From an archaeon (lineage in GTDB: Archaea; Nanobdellota; Nanobdellia; Woesearchaeales; GW2011-AR9): DNA of 64,000 nt. The notes under the pieces are model-generated. The model was not told the DNA's origin. It searched no databases and worked only from the letters and a program-made list of their open reading frames with translations. Within the stretch, counting starts at the first letter, position 1; each line of letters starts with the position of its first letter. A program made the translations under genes and the position numbers. Shown piece after piece: positions 43,283-51,586 of the stretch. The stretch lies in contig JABHQR010000001.1 in NCBI GenBank assembly GCA_018696395.1, positions 1-64,000 of the forward strand, in the 5' to 3' direction.

Positions 43283-43390
43283 AATAATTTAAAAAAAAGG
43301 GTTTTATTTATTAATAATTTCCATACTTAAAGATATAAATCTGCATCCAAGATATAATGTTAAAATGTTAAATTTTAAGAATTACTTTTT

Positions 43391-43404
43391 GAGAATATAT
43401 TCTC
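43391..43404. promoter_or_regulatory. 14-base palindrome upstream of the ribonucleotide reductase promoter
   Basis: GAGAATATATTCTC is perfectly symmetric and ends 13 bases before the TATA-like TATATAAAG (43418-43426). A repressor bound here would block TFB/TBP. Its AT-rich symmetric design recalls NrdR boxes in bacteria, but the sequence differs, so the regulator is unknown. Confidence 0.4.
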
Positions 43405-43417
43405 TAGTACTTAAATC

Positions 43418-43426
43418 TATATAAAG
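43418..43426 (+). promoter_or_regulatory. TATA box of the ribonucleotide reductase gene
   Basis: TATATAAAG sits about 100 bases before the ATG at 43525. The implied leader of roughly 70 bases contains a G5/T6 tract and ends with the strong ribosome binding site GAGGTGGT (43513-43520). Confidence 0.45.
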
Positions 43427-43524
43427 AAATTCCATTTCATTTTTAGTACTTTTTCGGAAAGAATTTAAGGGGGTTTTTTGATTAAGTATTTAGATTATTG
43501 TCGTACAAAAAAGAGGTGGTGTAA

Positions 43525-46509
43525 ATGATTGATAAGATTAGACTAAATAGTGGAGAGATTGTAGATTTCCAATACGAACAAACATTAAATTCTATTTCTA
43601 ATGCATTGATGGAAAGAAGTAATTTTAATGAAAAAGAAGCTAAAGGTATTGCTCAAAATATTATTGGATTAATAAGTGAAAAGTTTAATGATACAATCCC
43701 TACCCAAGAAAATTTTGAAACCATGGTGGGTTTAGTATCTAAGGCGACTGTCCATGACACAATTGACAATTCTGAGATTATAAGTAATCAAGTAGAACAA
43801 ACAAAAATAGATAGCAATCAGCCTGAAGTTAGTGAAACTTTTGAACAAGCAAGTGAAAATAATTCTGATAATGAGAATGAAGAAGATGACGATGCTGAGG
43901 AAGGAGAAGATGAAGAAAGTAACGAAGATACTGACGAATCTGAAAGTATCGTACCAGAAACTAGTCAAGTGTTTACTGATGAAACACAAAACATTGAAAC
44001 TGTCAGTAACGATGCAGAAGTTTTGGAAAAAGAAGAACAAAACAACCAGTATTATTACGATGAACCCGAACAAACAAATAATGAATTAAATAAAGAAAAT
44101 GATCAATTTGAAGAACCTCAACCAAAAACTGACAATTTAGAGGGTCATCAAGTTGAAGTACAACCAGAACAAAATATTGAACAACCATTAGAACAAGAAC
44201 GTCAGAATAAAGAATCAAATGAAAATAATTCAGAATTACCCAAAGAAGTCGTACCAGAACCAAAACAAAAAGAGATTAATAAAGATTTACAATTATTAGA
44301 TGAATTAGGGATACATTGTTCTAAACAAGCAAGAAGAATATTAGAAGAATCAGACAATTTTGATGAATTAGGAAGATCAATTTTTTTAGACAGGTATTCA
44401 GTAAAAGATAAAAAAGAAAATACCCAGTTAGGTGATTTAGTAATCGCCATAACAAAAGAAGATGCTAAATACCCTAAAAAAGATTTAGGAGTAGTAAAAT
44501 CAATTGTTGGAGATAAAGTTAAATTACATATGATTACTGGTGTTTTTTCAGATAAAGTTAACAATTACGAATTTGAAACTTCAATTTGGATGTGTGACAG
44601 ACCAGTTGAATCAATCAGAGACGCACATAAAAGAGTAGCTAGAGCAGTTTCAAGTGTTGAAAGTTCTGAAGAACTAAAAAAGGAATGGAGTGATAAGTTT
44701 TTAGAACATTTACAAAAGAAACATATTCAACCTGCAGGAAGAATTATGACTGGCGCTAGCATGGGAGAAGACGCTTATACTAAAAATTTAACATTATTCA
44801 ATTGTTATGTTATACCTAGTCCAAAGGATAGTAGAGAATCAATTATCAAAGACACGTTATACCAAATGACTGAAATAATGAGTCGTGGTGGTGGTGTAGG
44901 CATAAATATTTCAACATTAAGACCAAGATATTCTTATGTTAAAGGTGTACATGGAAAATCTTCTGGTGCAGTTTCATGGGGAGGATTATTTTCTTACGCA
45001 ACTGGTTTGATTGAACAAGGTGGTTCTAGAAGAGGAGCATTAATGTTAATGTTACAAGATTGGCATCCAGACATTGAAGAATTTATTACTGCTAAACGAA
45101 AAAGAGGTATGATTGAAAATGCTAACGTTTCAGTTTTGATTTCTGACAAATTTATGGAAGCATTAGAAAATGATTCTAACTGGAATCTTGAATTTCCAGA
45201 TTATGAAGCAGAAGGCATGAGAAAATTGTACAATTCTGAGTGGGATGGCGACATAGATAAGTGGAAACAGTTAGGAAGGCCAGTTAAGATTTACAAAGTA
45301 GTTAAAGCAAGAGATATATGGAAGGTAATTGTATCTTCTGCTCATGCAAGTGCAGAACCAGGAATTGTTTTCATTGAAAGATATAATAAATTAAGTAATT
45401 CTTATTACTTTAATCCAATTGTATGTACTAATCCTTGTGGAGAACAAGGTTTGCCACCATGGGGCGTTTGTAACTTAGGGCATTTGTATATGGCATCTTT
45501 CTTAAAACAGATTGGTGAAGATAACCAAGGACCATTATATGAGATCAGTTGGGAAGAGCTTAAAGATTCAGTAAAAGTTCTGAACAGATTCCTTGACAAT
45601 GTTATTGATTTAACACCATACCATTTCAAAGAAAATGAAGAAAACCAGAAAAATGAACGTAGAGTTGGTTGTGGAACTTTAGGATTAGGTGAAATGTTAA
45701 TCAAATTAAGGATTAAGTATGGTAGTCCAGAATCTTTAGAGATTATTGATAAAATTTACAAAGTGATTTGTGAAGAAGCTTACAAAAGTTCAACTGATTT
45801 AGCAGCAGAGAAAGGAGAATTCCCAATGTTTGATAAAGAAATGTTTATGCAAAGTGGGTTTGTAAAAAAATTGCCTGACCATGTCAAACAACAAATTCAA
45901 GAAAAAGGAATGCGAAACGTAACTTTAATTACTCAAGCACCCACTGGTACAGTAGGTACAATGTTAGGGAGTTCTACAGGAATTGAACCTTATTACGCTT
46001 TTGAATTTTATCGACAGTCCAGGTTAGGATTCCATAAAGTTAAGATACCTTTAGCTAAATCTTATGTTAATGAAGATGGATCTTTACCAGAATATTTTGT
46101 TACTGCACTTGATTTAAGTCCTGAAGATCATGTTAGAGTTCAAGCAGCAGTACAACAGTGGACAGATTCTTCAATATCTAAAACAGCTAATGCACCGGAA
46201 AATTTTAGTGTTCAAGATACTGCTAATTTATATGAATTAGCATACAAATTAGGATGTAAAGGGGTAACTATTTACAGAGACAATTCTAGAACTGAACAAG
46301 TTTTGTCAACTAGTGAAGATACAGAAAAAAAGAATATGGAAAGTGCTAATGAAGGTAAAAAAGTAGATGCCCCATTAAATGACATTAGCAATCAAACACA
46401 AGTTCCAGAAGATCCAAAACAGCCTCAACCGGAAGAACCAAGTTCAGGTGCAGCATGTGAACTTAAAGTTGACGCTTATGGACAAGTGTACAAGAGCTGT
46501 TCTGAGTAA
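43525..46509 (+). CDS. nrdJ: class II (adenosylcobalamin-dependent) ribonucleotide reductase with disordered insertion
   Basis: Residues 1-85 form an ATP-cone (DKIRLNSGEIVDFQYEQTLN), the dATP/ATP allosteric switch. Residues about 90-265 are almost entirely Glu, Asp, Asn and Gln, surely disordered. The class II module follows: FLDRYSVKDKKENTQLGDLV, then catalytic landmarks C427 in LFNCYVIPSP, MSRGGGVGINISTLRP, and the thiyl-radical region C638-G-E640 in TNPCGEQGLPP. The C-terminus ends CELKVDAYGQVYKSC, the redox tail that reloads the active site. It makes deoxyribonucleotides with vitamin B12. A strong ribosome binding site (GAGGTGGT) and a palindrome upstream suggest controlled expression. 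No B12 synthesis genes are in the window, so B12 is probably imported. Confidence 0.93.
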   Translation: MIDKIRLNSGEIVDFQYEQTLNSISNALMERSNFNEKEAKGIAQNIIGLISEKFNDTIPTQENFETMVGLVSKATVHDTIDNSEIISNQVEQTKIDSNQPEVSETFEQASENNSDNENEEDDDAEEGEDEESNEDTDESESIVPETSQVFTDETQNIETVSNDAEVLEKEEQNNQYYYDEPEQTNNELNKENDQFEEPQPKTDNLEGHQVEVQPEQNIEQPLEQERQNKESNENNSELPKEVVPEPKQKEINKDLQLLDELGIHCSKQARRILEESDNFDELGRSIFLDRYSVKDKKENTQLGDLVIAITKEDAKYPKKDLGVVKSIVGDKVKLHMITGVFSDKVNNYEFETSIWMCDRPVESIRDAHKRVARAVSSVESSEELKKEWSDKFLEHLQKKHIQPAGRIMTGASMGEDAYTKNLTLFNCYVIPSPKDSRESIIKDTLYQMTEIMSRGGGVGINISTLRPRYSYVKGVHGKSSGAVSWGGLFSYATGLIEQGGSRRGALMLMLQDWHPDIEEFITAKRKRGMIENANVSVLISDKFMEALENDSNWNLEFPDYEAEGMRKLYNSEWDGDIDKWKQLGRPVKIYKVVKARDIWKVIVSSAHASAEPGIVFIERYNKLSNSYYFNPIVCTNPCGEQGLPPWGVCNLGHLYMASFLKQIGEDNQGPLYEISWEELKDSVKVLNRFLDNVIDLTPYHFKENEENQKNERRVGCGTLGLGEMLIKLRIKYGSPESLEIIDKIYKVICEEAYKSSTDLAAEKGEFPMFDKEMFMQSGFVKKLPDHVKQQIQEKGMRNVTLITQAPTGTVGTMLGSSTGIEPYYAFEFYRQSRLGFHKVKIPLAKSYVNEDGSLPEYFVTALDLSPEDHVRVQAAVQQWTDSSISKTANAPENFSVQDTANLYELAYKLGCKGVTIYRDNSRTEQVLSTSEDTEKKNMESANEGKKVDAPLNDISNQTQVPEDPKQPQPEEPSSGAACELKVDAYGQVYKSCSE

Positions 46510-46563
46510 TTTTGTTTTTTTTATTTGTTTTTTCTTTATCTTTTCTGATTCTTACCAAAATAC

Positions 46564-46571
46564 TTATAAAT
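46564..46571 (+). promoter_or_regulatory. TATA box of the tRNA-Phe gene
   Basis: TTATAAAT ends 26 bases before the mature tRNA 5' end (46598), standard archaeal spacing for a transcript beginning at or near the tRNA. Confidence 0.55.
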
Positions 46572-46597
46572 GAATTAAAGATTTCTGTGATTGTATT

Positions 46598-46714
46598 GGG
46601 GCTGTAGCTCAATCTGGGACGCAAGAAAGTAAACTTACTGAGTTTACTGCTAGCGCAGGAAAGAGCACTAGACTGAAGATCTAGGTGTTCGGGGTTCAAA
46701 TCCCCGCAGCCCCA
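46598..46714 (+). tRNA. tRNA-Phe (GAA) with a noncanonical D-loop intron
   Basis: Acceptor GGGGCTG (46598-46604) pairs with CAGCCCC (46707-46713), discriminator A 46714. D-stem GCTC (46607-46610) pairs with GAGC (46663-46666), the anticodon arm CTAGA-CTGAAGA-TCTAG has anticodon GAA and no intron, and the T-arm is CGGGG-TTCAAAT-CCCCG. A normal nine-base D-loop, AATCTGGGA, results only if 43 bases (about 46619-46661) are removed. The insert carries a six-base-pair hairpin, GTAAAC/GTTTAC. The junctions form a bulge-helix-bulge: bulge GGA (46617-46619), helix TCTG/CAGG, bulge AAA (46660-46662). Introns away from position 37/38 are rare and known mainly from Thermoproteota and some DPANN. CCA is not encoded. 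Confidence 0.92.
46619..46661 (+). other. predicted noncanonical intron within tRNA-Phe
   Basis: Removing these 43 bases restores a consensus D-arm. Inner pairing CGC/GCG (46620-46622 with 46653-46655) and the hairpin GTAAAC (46629-46634)/GTTTAC (46642-46647) support it. Cleavage between the second and third base of each bulge is assumed; the exact cuts could shift by one base without changing the joined sequence. Confidence 0.75.
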
Positions 46715-46771
46715 TATATTATTCTATTAAAAAAAGCAGACGGTAGATGTATTAATGTTGGAGAGAAAACA

Positions 46772-47083
46772 ATGGATTACTTACAATTTCATGATATTAA
46801 AATACCTTACCAAGGCCAAGAGTTAGGAATATTTTTGAATGGATCATATAATACTTATTTATCAATTGATGTTGAAAGGATACAAGAACAGTTTAATTTC
46901 ATACCAAAAGATGATTGTATTAAATCTATTGATAATTTTCTTAAAAAATCAGAAACTGATTTACGAGAGATTACAGGAGTTCATTCAAAAAGATATAATA
47001 TACCACATTATAAAGTTCAAGGGATAACAAATTCTGTTAATTTAATGAGAGATGTATTAGATGCGTTAAGAGGAACGCAATAA
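46772..47083 (+). CDS. small protein translationally coupled to the second kinase
   Basis: 103 residues from ATG 46772. The longer reading frame to 46685 begins inside the tRNA and is rejected. The sequence MDYLQFHDIKIPYQGQELGI looks beta-rich and soluble, then helical at the end. Its TAA (47081-47083) shares one base with the kinase ATG (47083-47085), so ribosomes likely reinitiate. Such coupling often marks a partner or regulator. It begins 57 bases after the tRNA-Phe, with no obvious promoter of its own. Family not recognised. Confidence 0.7.
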   Translation: MDYLQFHDIKIPYQGQELGIFLNGSYNTYLSIDVERIQEQFNFIPKDDCIKSIDNFLKKSETDLREITGVHSKRYNIPHYKVQGITNSVNLMRDVLDALRGTQ

Positions 47084-50000
47084 TGTCTACAAATCAACCA
47101 CTTAAAATACACATTGGAAGATCAAGAGCTAATGATAATAATAAACAACAGGAACAAATATCTAACCAAAATCCTACAACAATAGCTCAACAATCAGTTA
47201 GATCATTAGATGAACAATTAAAAAATCCAACACATCAAGAATTAAGTGTATTATTAAAAATACCTAGAAACCAAATTAGAAACATTTCTGATTTTCAAAT
47301 TATTGAAAGGTTAGGTAGAGGAACTTATTCTCGTGTATACAAAGCATTAAATCCAGAACAAAATATTGTTGCAATTAAAGAATATAATTTTGCTTTAACT
47401 TTAAATCAATTTGATGAAGAGAAAGAAGCATTTCAAAGAGAAGCTGCTTTGTTTAGAGATTTAGGTTATCATGAGCAGATACCAACATGTATAGCTATTG
47501 CCGCAAGAATTTCGGAACATACAGGAGATTTTATTGAATATAACCCATCCATTGTCATGGAACATGTTACTGGTAAAACCTTGGCTGAACGTATTGCCTT
47601 AAAAGAAGGATTTACTCCAGAACAGATTAGAAATTTAATTGAACAATCAAGAAGCCCATTAAACGCATTACATCATGGCAATTCTCAACCCAGATTTCAT
47701 CGTGATATTAAACCTGCAAATCTAAAACTTAATGATTCTGGTTTACTTTACATCCTAGATTTTGGAAGTGTAAGAGATACTTTAATTGGAACATTTGGCG
47801 GAACAATGGGTAAAGGTAGTTTAGGTTATGTCCACAAAGAACAGTTTTCTGGTAATCCATCGTTCAGAACAGATTTATATTCATTAGGAAGAACACTTTA
47901 TGCTGCAGCCATTGGAAAAGAGATGAACCCTTATGAAGAATTTTCTCAAGAAAAATTAGATCAAACTAATTTAGACCATAATACTAAAGAAATTATTGAA
48001 ATACTTTGTAGAGAAGATTTGTCTGGACCACAAAACATTGCTGAATTAAGTGAATTAATTAATCCTATACCAAATGAAGTAAGAGGAGAAGAGAGTACAG
48101 AGTTAGAGGTTGCTGGAGAAAGAGAGATAGATAAGGAGAAGTTAAGTAGAAAAAGATTACAGATAGGATTAATTGATTTATTGTTAAAACCAAATCAGAT
48201 TAGTCAAATCAGATCTTTAAATTATATTTCAGCACTAGGTTCAACTTACGTTGCCTTAAGAATTTATCAAAATACACAAAGCTCATTATTAGCAGGACTG
48301 ACTTTATTAGCACCTTTTGGTTTTTCTTTAGCAAATTATTACCTCATTAGAAGTGATAAGAAAAAAATAAATCAAAGAGATTACGAAATCAGACAATTAG
48401 AAAATGAAATGGATCAAATTTCTCAAGGAACATTAGTGCAAGGTGAAGGTTTAGAGTGGCATGAGAATGAGTTAAAGAAAAGTAAAAGAACTAGTTTACT
48501 TGATCCAATCCACGCTCTTTCAACTTCAATATCTACTGTTTCAAATTTAATTAATGTCATATCCTATTTGAAAGGAGACTTCACGATATTACTAGGTTCT
48601 TTAGCAGTTAGTGGAATTACAACCCCCATAGCAGCATACCTAACTAACAAAGGAATAAAAGATATTTATAATATTAAAAAATCAAGTGAAGCTATCGCAA
48701 TAATAAATGAACAAGACTCAAAAATTAAAGTAGCTAGAAGAAAAGCGTTTGATTTAAAATTTGACAAGTATACACATAAACATGAAGAGCAAGGATTAGG
48801 TTACTTTGTTAGAAGAAAGTTAAGGAAGAAAAGGAAAATAGAGAGAAAAAAGTTAATTACTAAAATTCAAAGTATTGATCAACAAAGAGAGGATCAAGGT
48901 ATTGCCGAATATTTACATGAATCAAATGCAATAAGAGCTAAAGAATTAGAAGAGGAGTTATCTGAAGAAAAAAATGAACTAACACAGATTATAAAAGAAG
49001 AATCAAATAAATTTGAACCTTTGCAAAGAGAACTTGCTAGAGCTAGTAGAGTACATAGAAAGAAAAAATCATTTTATTTTAGAAGAACAACAACATCGAA
49101 AAAAGGTAAACAATTATTTAATTCACAAGGATCAGAACAAACTAGCAATGGCGAACCACTTTACCTTGGGGCATTAACACATGAGCCAAAAGTTGAAGAT
49201 ATTGAAACTGCAATTAATTTAATTAACTTCTTCTACGACAAATATTCAAAATCTAAAGATTCTGCTATTTTAACATTACAAAAAATTTCAAGAAGAGATG
49301 ATTATTCTGTCACAATTAAAAAAATAAAAAGAGACATAAAGGAACTTAAATCAACAGGGATCAGAATAAATGATTTAGAATCTACAATTAATAATGTAGA
49401 GAAAAAAAGGATTAATTTAGGTATAACAAAACCAAGATTTGATCATCAAAAATTGCTAAGAGATAATGCAAGAAATAGAAACTTATATCTTAGTGATCAG
49501 ATTAGAAAAATGTCTTTGAGAGGTTCAAGAAAAGAAGATTTTGATCATTCTATAAATGAATTACGAGAATTATACAAATCATTTCAAAATGAAGAAAAAA
49601 TAGACATTGACCAATTTGAATGGTTATGGGAATTTAATAATGTGAAGTTAGCTGATTACAATTCTTTAGATGAAAAAGTTGAAGCATACATTGGGTTGGT
49701 AGACATGTTTGATGAAAGTCCTGAACATGCTAAATCAATTTACAGAAAAGCTATTTATCTTGCAAAAGATGGTTACAGGTATGGTTGTTGGGGGTTTTCA
49801 GATACATTTGAAGAATTAAAACAAAAGTTTGATTTGGACATTCCTATTGGGATAAATCAATTAATTGAAAGCATTTACAAAGAAGTTATTTTTGAAACAG
49901 TTCCGAAAATATTAGATGAACATTACTTAAAAAAAAGAAATGACCATGAGTGGTACCCAGATATTGAGATTAAAGAGATGAAAAGATATGTTAATGATAT

Positions 50001-50202
50001 TGTTGAGAACATTGAATCCGCATCAAATGAACATGTTAATTATTGGAGTAATTATTGGAATGAAAAATATCATGATTTTATTAAAAATGAAAGGCACCCA
50101 GAAGTAATCAAGGCAACCCACCAATTAAATGAGATTTACCATATAAGAAAATTAGGATTATTAGTACAAGAAATGAATGAAGCAAATAAAGCAATGAACT
50201 AA
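47083..50202 (+). CDS. second large membrane-anchored protein kinase
   Basis: 1039 residues. A Gln/Asn-rich leader (1-65) is followed by a full kinase domain: glycine loop ERLGRGTYSRV (75-85), K99 in AIKEY, HRDIKPAN (206-213), DFG (226-228) and FRTDLYSLGRTLY (261-273). Hydrophobic stretches follow at roughly 375-425 and 495-545. About 480 charged, helical residues make up the tail. The arrangement repeats the kinase at 3322 (kinase, hydrophobic hairpins, long helical tail); shared wording includes FRTDLYSL and a GxLGYVHxxQF activation segment. The upstream small ORF is coupled to it. Its end overlaps the convergent metalloprotease gene by four bases. Confidence 0.88.
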   Translation: MSTNQPLKIHIGRSRANDNNKQQEQISNQNPTTIAQQSVRSLDEQLKNPTHQELSVLLKIPRNQIRNISDFQIIERLGRGTYSRVYKALNPEQNIVAIKEYNFALTLNQFDEEKEAFQREAALFRDLGYHEQIPTCIAIAARISEHTGDFIEYNPSIVMEHVTGKTLAERIALKEGFTPEQIRNLIEQSRSPLNALHHGNSQPRFHRDIKPANLKLNDSGLLYILDFGSVRDTLIGTFGGTMGKGSLGYVHKEQFSGNPSFRTDLYSLGRTLYAAAIGKEMNPYEEFSQEKLDQTNLDHNTKEIIEILCREDLSGPQNIAELSELINPIPNEVRGEESTELEVAGEREIDKEKLSRKRLQIGLIDLLLKPNQISQIRSLNYISALGSTYVALRIYQNTQSSLLAGLTLLAPFGFSLANYYLIRSDKKKINQRDYEIRQLENEMDQISQGTLVQGEGLEWHENELKKSKRTSLLDPIHALSTSISTVSNLINVISYLKGDFTILLGSLAVSGITTPIAAYLTNKGIKDIYNIKKSSEAIAIINEQDSKIKVARRKAFDLKFDKYTHKHEEQGLGYFVRRKLRKKRKIERKKLITKIQSIDQQREDQGIAEYLHESNAIRAKELEEELSEEKNELTQIIKEESNKFEPLQRELARASRVHRKKKSFYFRRTTTSKKGKQLFNSQGSEQTSNGEPLYLGALTHEPKVEDIETAINLINFFYDKYSKSKDSAILTLQKISRRDDYSVTIKKIKRDIKELKSTGIRINDLESTINNVEKKRINLGITKPRFDHQKLLRDNARNRNLYLSDQIRKMSLRGSRKEDFDHSINELRELYKSFQNEEKIDIDQFEWLWEFNNVKLADYNSLDEKVEAYIGLVDMFDESPEHAKSIYRKAIYLAKDGYRYGCWGFSDTFEELKQKFDLDIPIGINQLIESIYKEVIFETVPKILDEHYLKKRNDHEWYPDIEIKEMKRYVNDIVENIESASNEHVNYWSNYWNEKYHDFIKNERHPEVIKATHQLNEIYHIRKLGLLVQEMNEANKAMN

Positions 50203-51164
50203 CTACAAACTCCAACTTTGCCTTTAACTAACTCAAGATACAGTTTCCATACATCTTTACCTTGTTGAAGTTTCTTAACAACATAATTGAATGCAATATC
50301 GTGCAAACCATTGTTAGCAGGATTTTCTGTTATCAATGAATCACCAAGTCCAGCAATATCATTCTCTTGTATAACTTTCATCCAAGCCATAGAAAAAGCG
50401 TAAGCTTTTGCTTCTTCATCGTGCGCACTAGGTAAAGTTTCACTAAGAACGTGACCTAATTCGTGGCCGATAGTTAACATAACTCGAGCAAGATTATCAT
50501 TCAAAATAAATATTTCTGATATCATACCAAATTTATTCCTGTTAATAGATAATCCAATCGCACCAGGATTGTTGGCAATTTTAGCAAACTTTTTCTGGCC
50601 TAAAATACTTACTTTAATATTACTAGGAAATTTTTCTTCAAACATTTTCTCAAAAGCGTCTTCTACATACCCACGAACTTCTTCAGAATCACCTACAAAC
50701 ATACCGCTTCTTCCAGGAACAATGAAATTATCTGGAATAAAATGATAATTCTCCCTGGTTTTGAATAACTCGTAAGTAGGAAGACTAACACCACCACCTC
50801 TTCCCCCCACTGAATTTGAAATATTAATTAAAGAATAATTTGAAAAACCAGCCTGAGAATCACCGTAACTATCATGACCACTTATTGGATCAAGATAAAC
50901 TGGCATACTTACACCAGAACTGATGTAACCACCTGAACCAGTACCAGAAGACATAATATAACCTATTGAACTTACTGAAGAACTTGTTGCACTAGCACTA
51001 TAAAAAGTTGAACTCAAACTACCAACTGAATGCATTGGTTCATTGGTAATATATTCTAACCCAGAACTCCCATTATTACTTGAAGCAGAGGAATAAGCTA
51101 TACCTCCAATTGAAGATCCAGTACAGGAACCCCCAATACAATAAGACTGAGTCGTTTGGTACAT
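50199..51164 (-). CDS. predicted zincin metallopeptidase with Ser/Gly-rich N-terminus
   Basis: The first 130 residues are low complexity, rich in Ser, Gly, Tyr and Ala. From about 135 a folded domain contains the zinc motif HELGH (234-238) in MLTIGHELGHVLSET, followed 12 residues later by HDEEAKAYAFSMAW whose glutamates could be the third ligand. The pattern fits a gluzincin-like peptidase. No signal peptide is seen, so it may be cytoplasmic or exported by another route. It converges on the kinase gene with a four-base overlap. Confidence 0.7.
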   Translation of the reverse strand: MYQTTQSYCIGGSCTGSSIGGIAYSSASSNNGSSGLEYITNEPMHSVGSLSSTFYSASATSSSVSSIGYIMSSGTGSGGYISSGVSMPVYLDPISGHDSYGDSQAGFSNYSLINISNSVGGRGGGVSLPTYELFKTRENYHFIPDNFIVPGRSGMFVGDSEEVRGYVEDAFEKMFEEKFPSNIKVSILGQKKFAKIANNPGAIGLSINRNKFGMISEIFILNDNLARVMLTIGHELGHVLSETLPSAHDEEAKAYAFSMAWMKVIQENDIAGLGDSLITENPANNGLHDIAFNYVVKKLQQGKDVWKLYLELVKGKVGVCS

Positions 51165-51291
51165 AACAAATGTTTAAATGATTTGTAAGAATTTAAGTTT
51201 ATGCTGGATGGTGAGACAGATTGGTCAACAAGATAGATATATATGATATAATCCACAAATGTTTATTTAGTTTATATTGTTACAAGCATTT

Positions 51292-51585
51292 ATGAGAGCT
51301 AAATATTTAGGTCATGATGGGATTTTAAATCATAAAACAATTGATTCTTGGATATTATCTGCCCCTGACACTAGAAGGATTCTTTTTAATGTTAGATCCA
51401 ATTTTGAGATTCATTCAATGTATCTTTTTAAAGATGTAACTATTGATTATTGGTGTAGTGGAGATCATAAAGATGGAGCCCCAATCGAATTAAAAATCAA
51501 TGGTGGTATTAAAAGTAATTATGACAGTGTATGTGATAAATTCGAAGAGGTTTTTCCTAGGTTAAAAAGAACATATAGGAATTAA
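51292..51585 (+). CDS. hypothetical small protein
   Basis: 97 residues from ATG 51292 (a TTG at 51277 would add five residues). The sequence is mixed, with a YWCSGDHKDGAPIELKINGG stretch suggesting a small beta fold. It converges on the dehydrogenase gene with a two-base gap. I see no known motif. Confidence 0.5.
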   Translation: MRAKYLGHDGILNHKTIDSWILSAPDTRRILFNVRSNFEIHSMYLFKDVTIDYWCSGDHKDGAPIELKINGGIKSNYDSVCDKFEEVFPRLKRTYRN

Positions 51586-51586
51586 A

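Noticed and set aside
43800-44320. Acidic insertion in NrdJ read as an intein
   Set aside because: No splice-junction Cys/Ser at the start, no His-Asn ending, no homing-endonuclease motif; composition is disordered acidic sequence.
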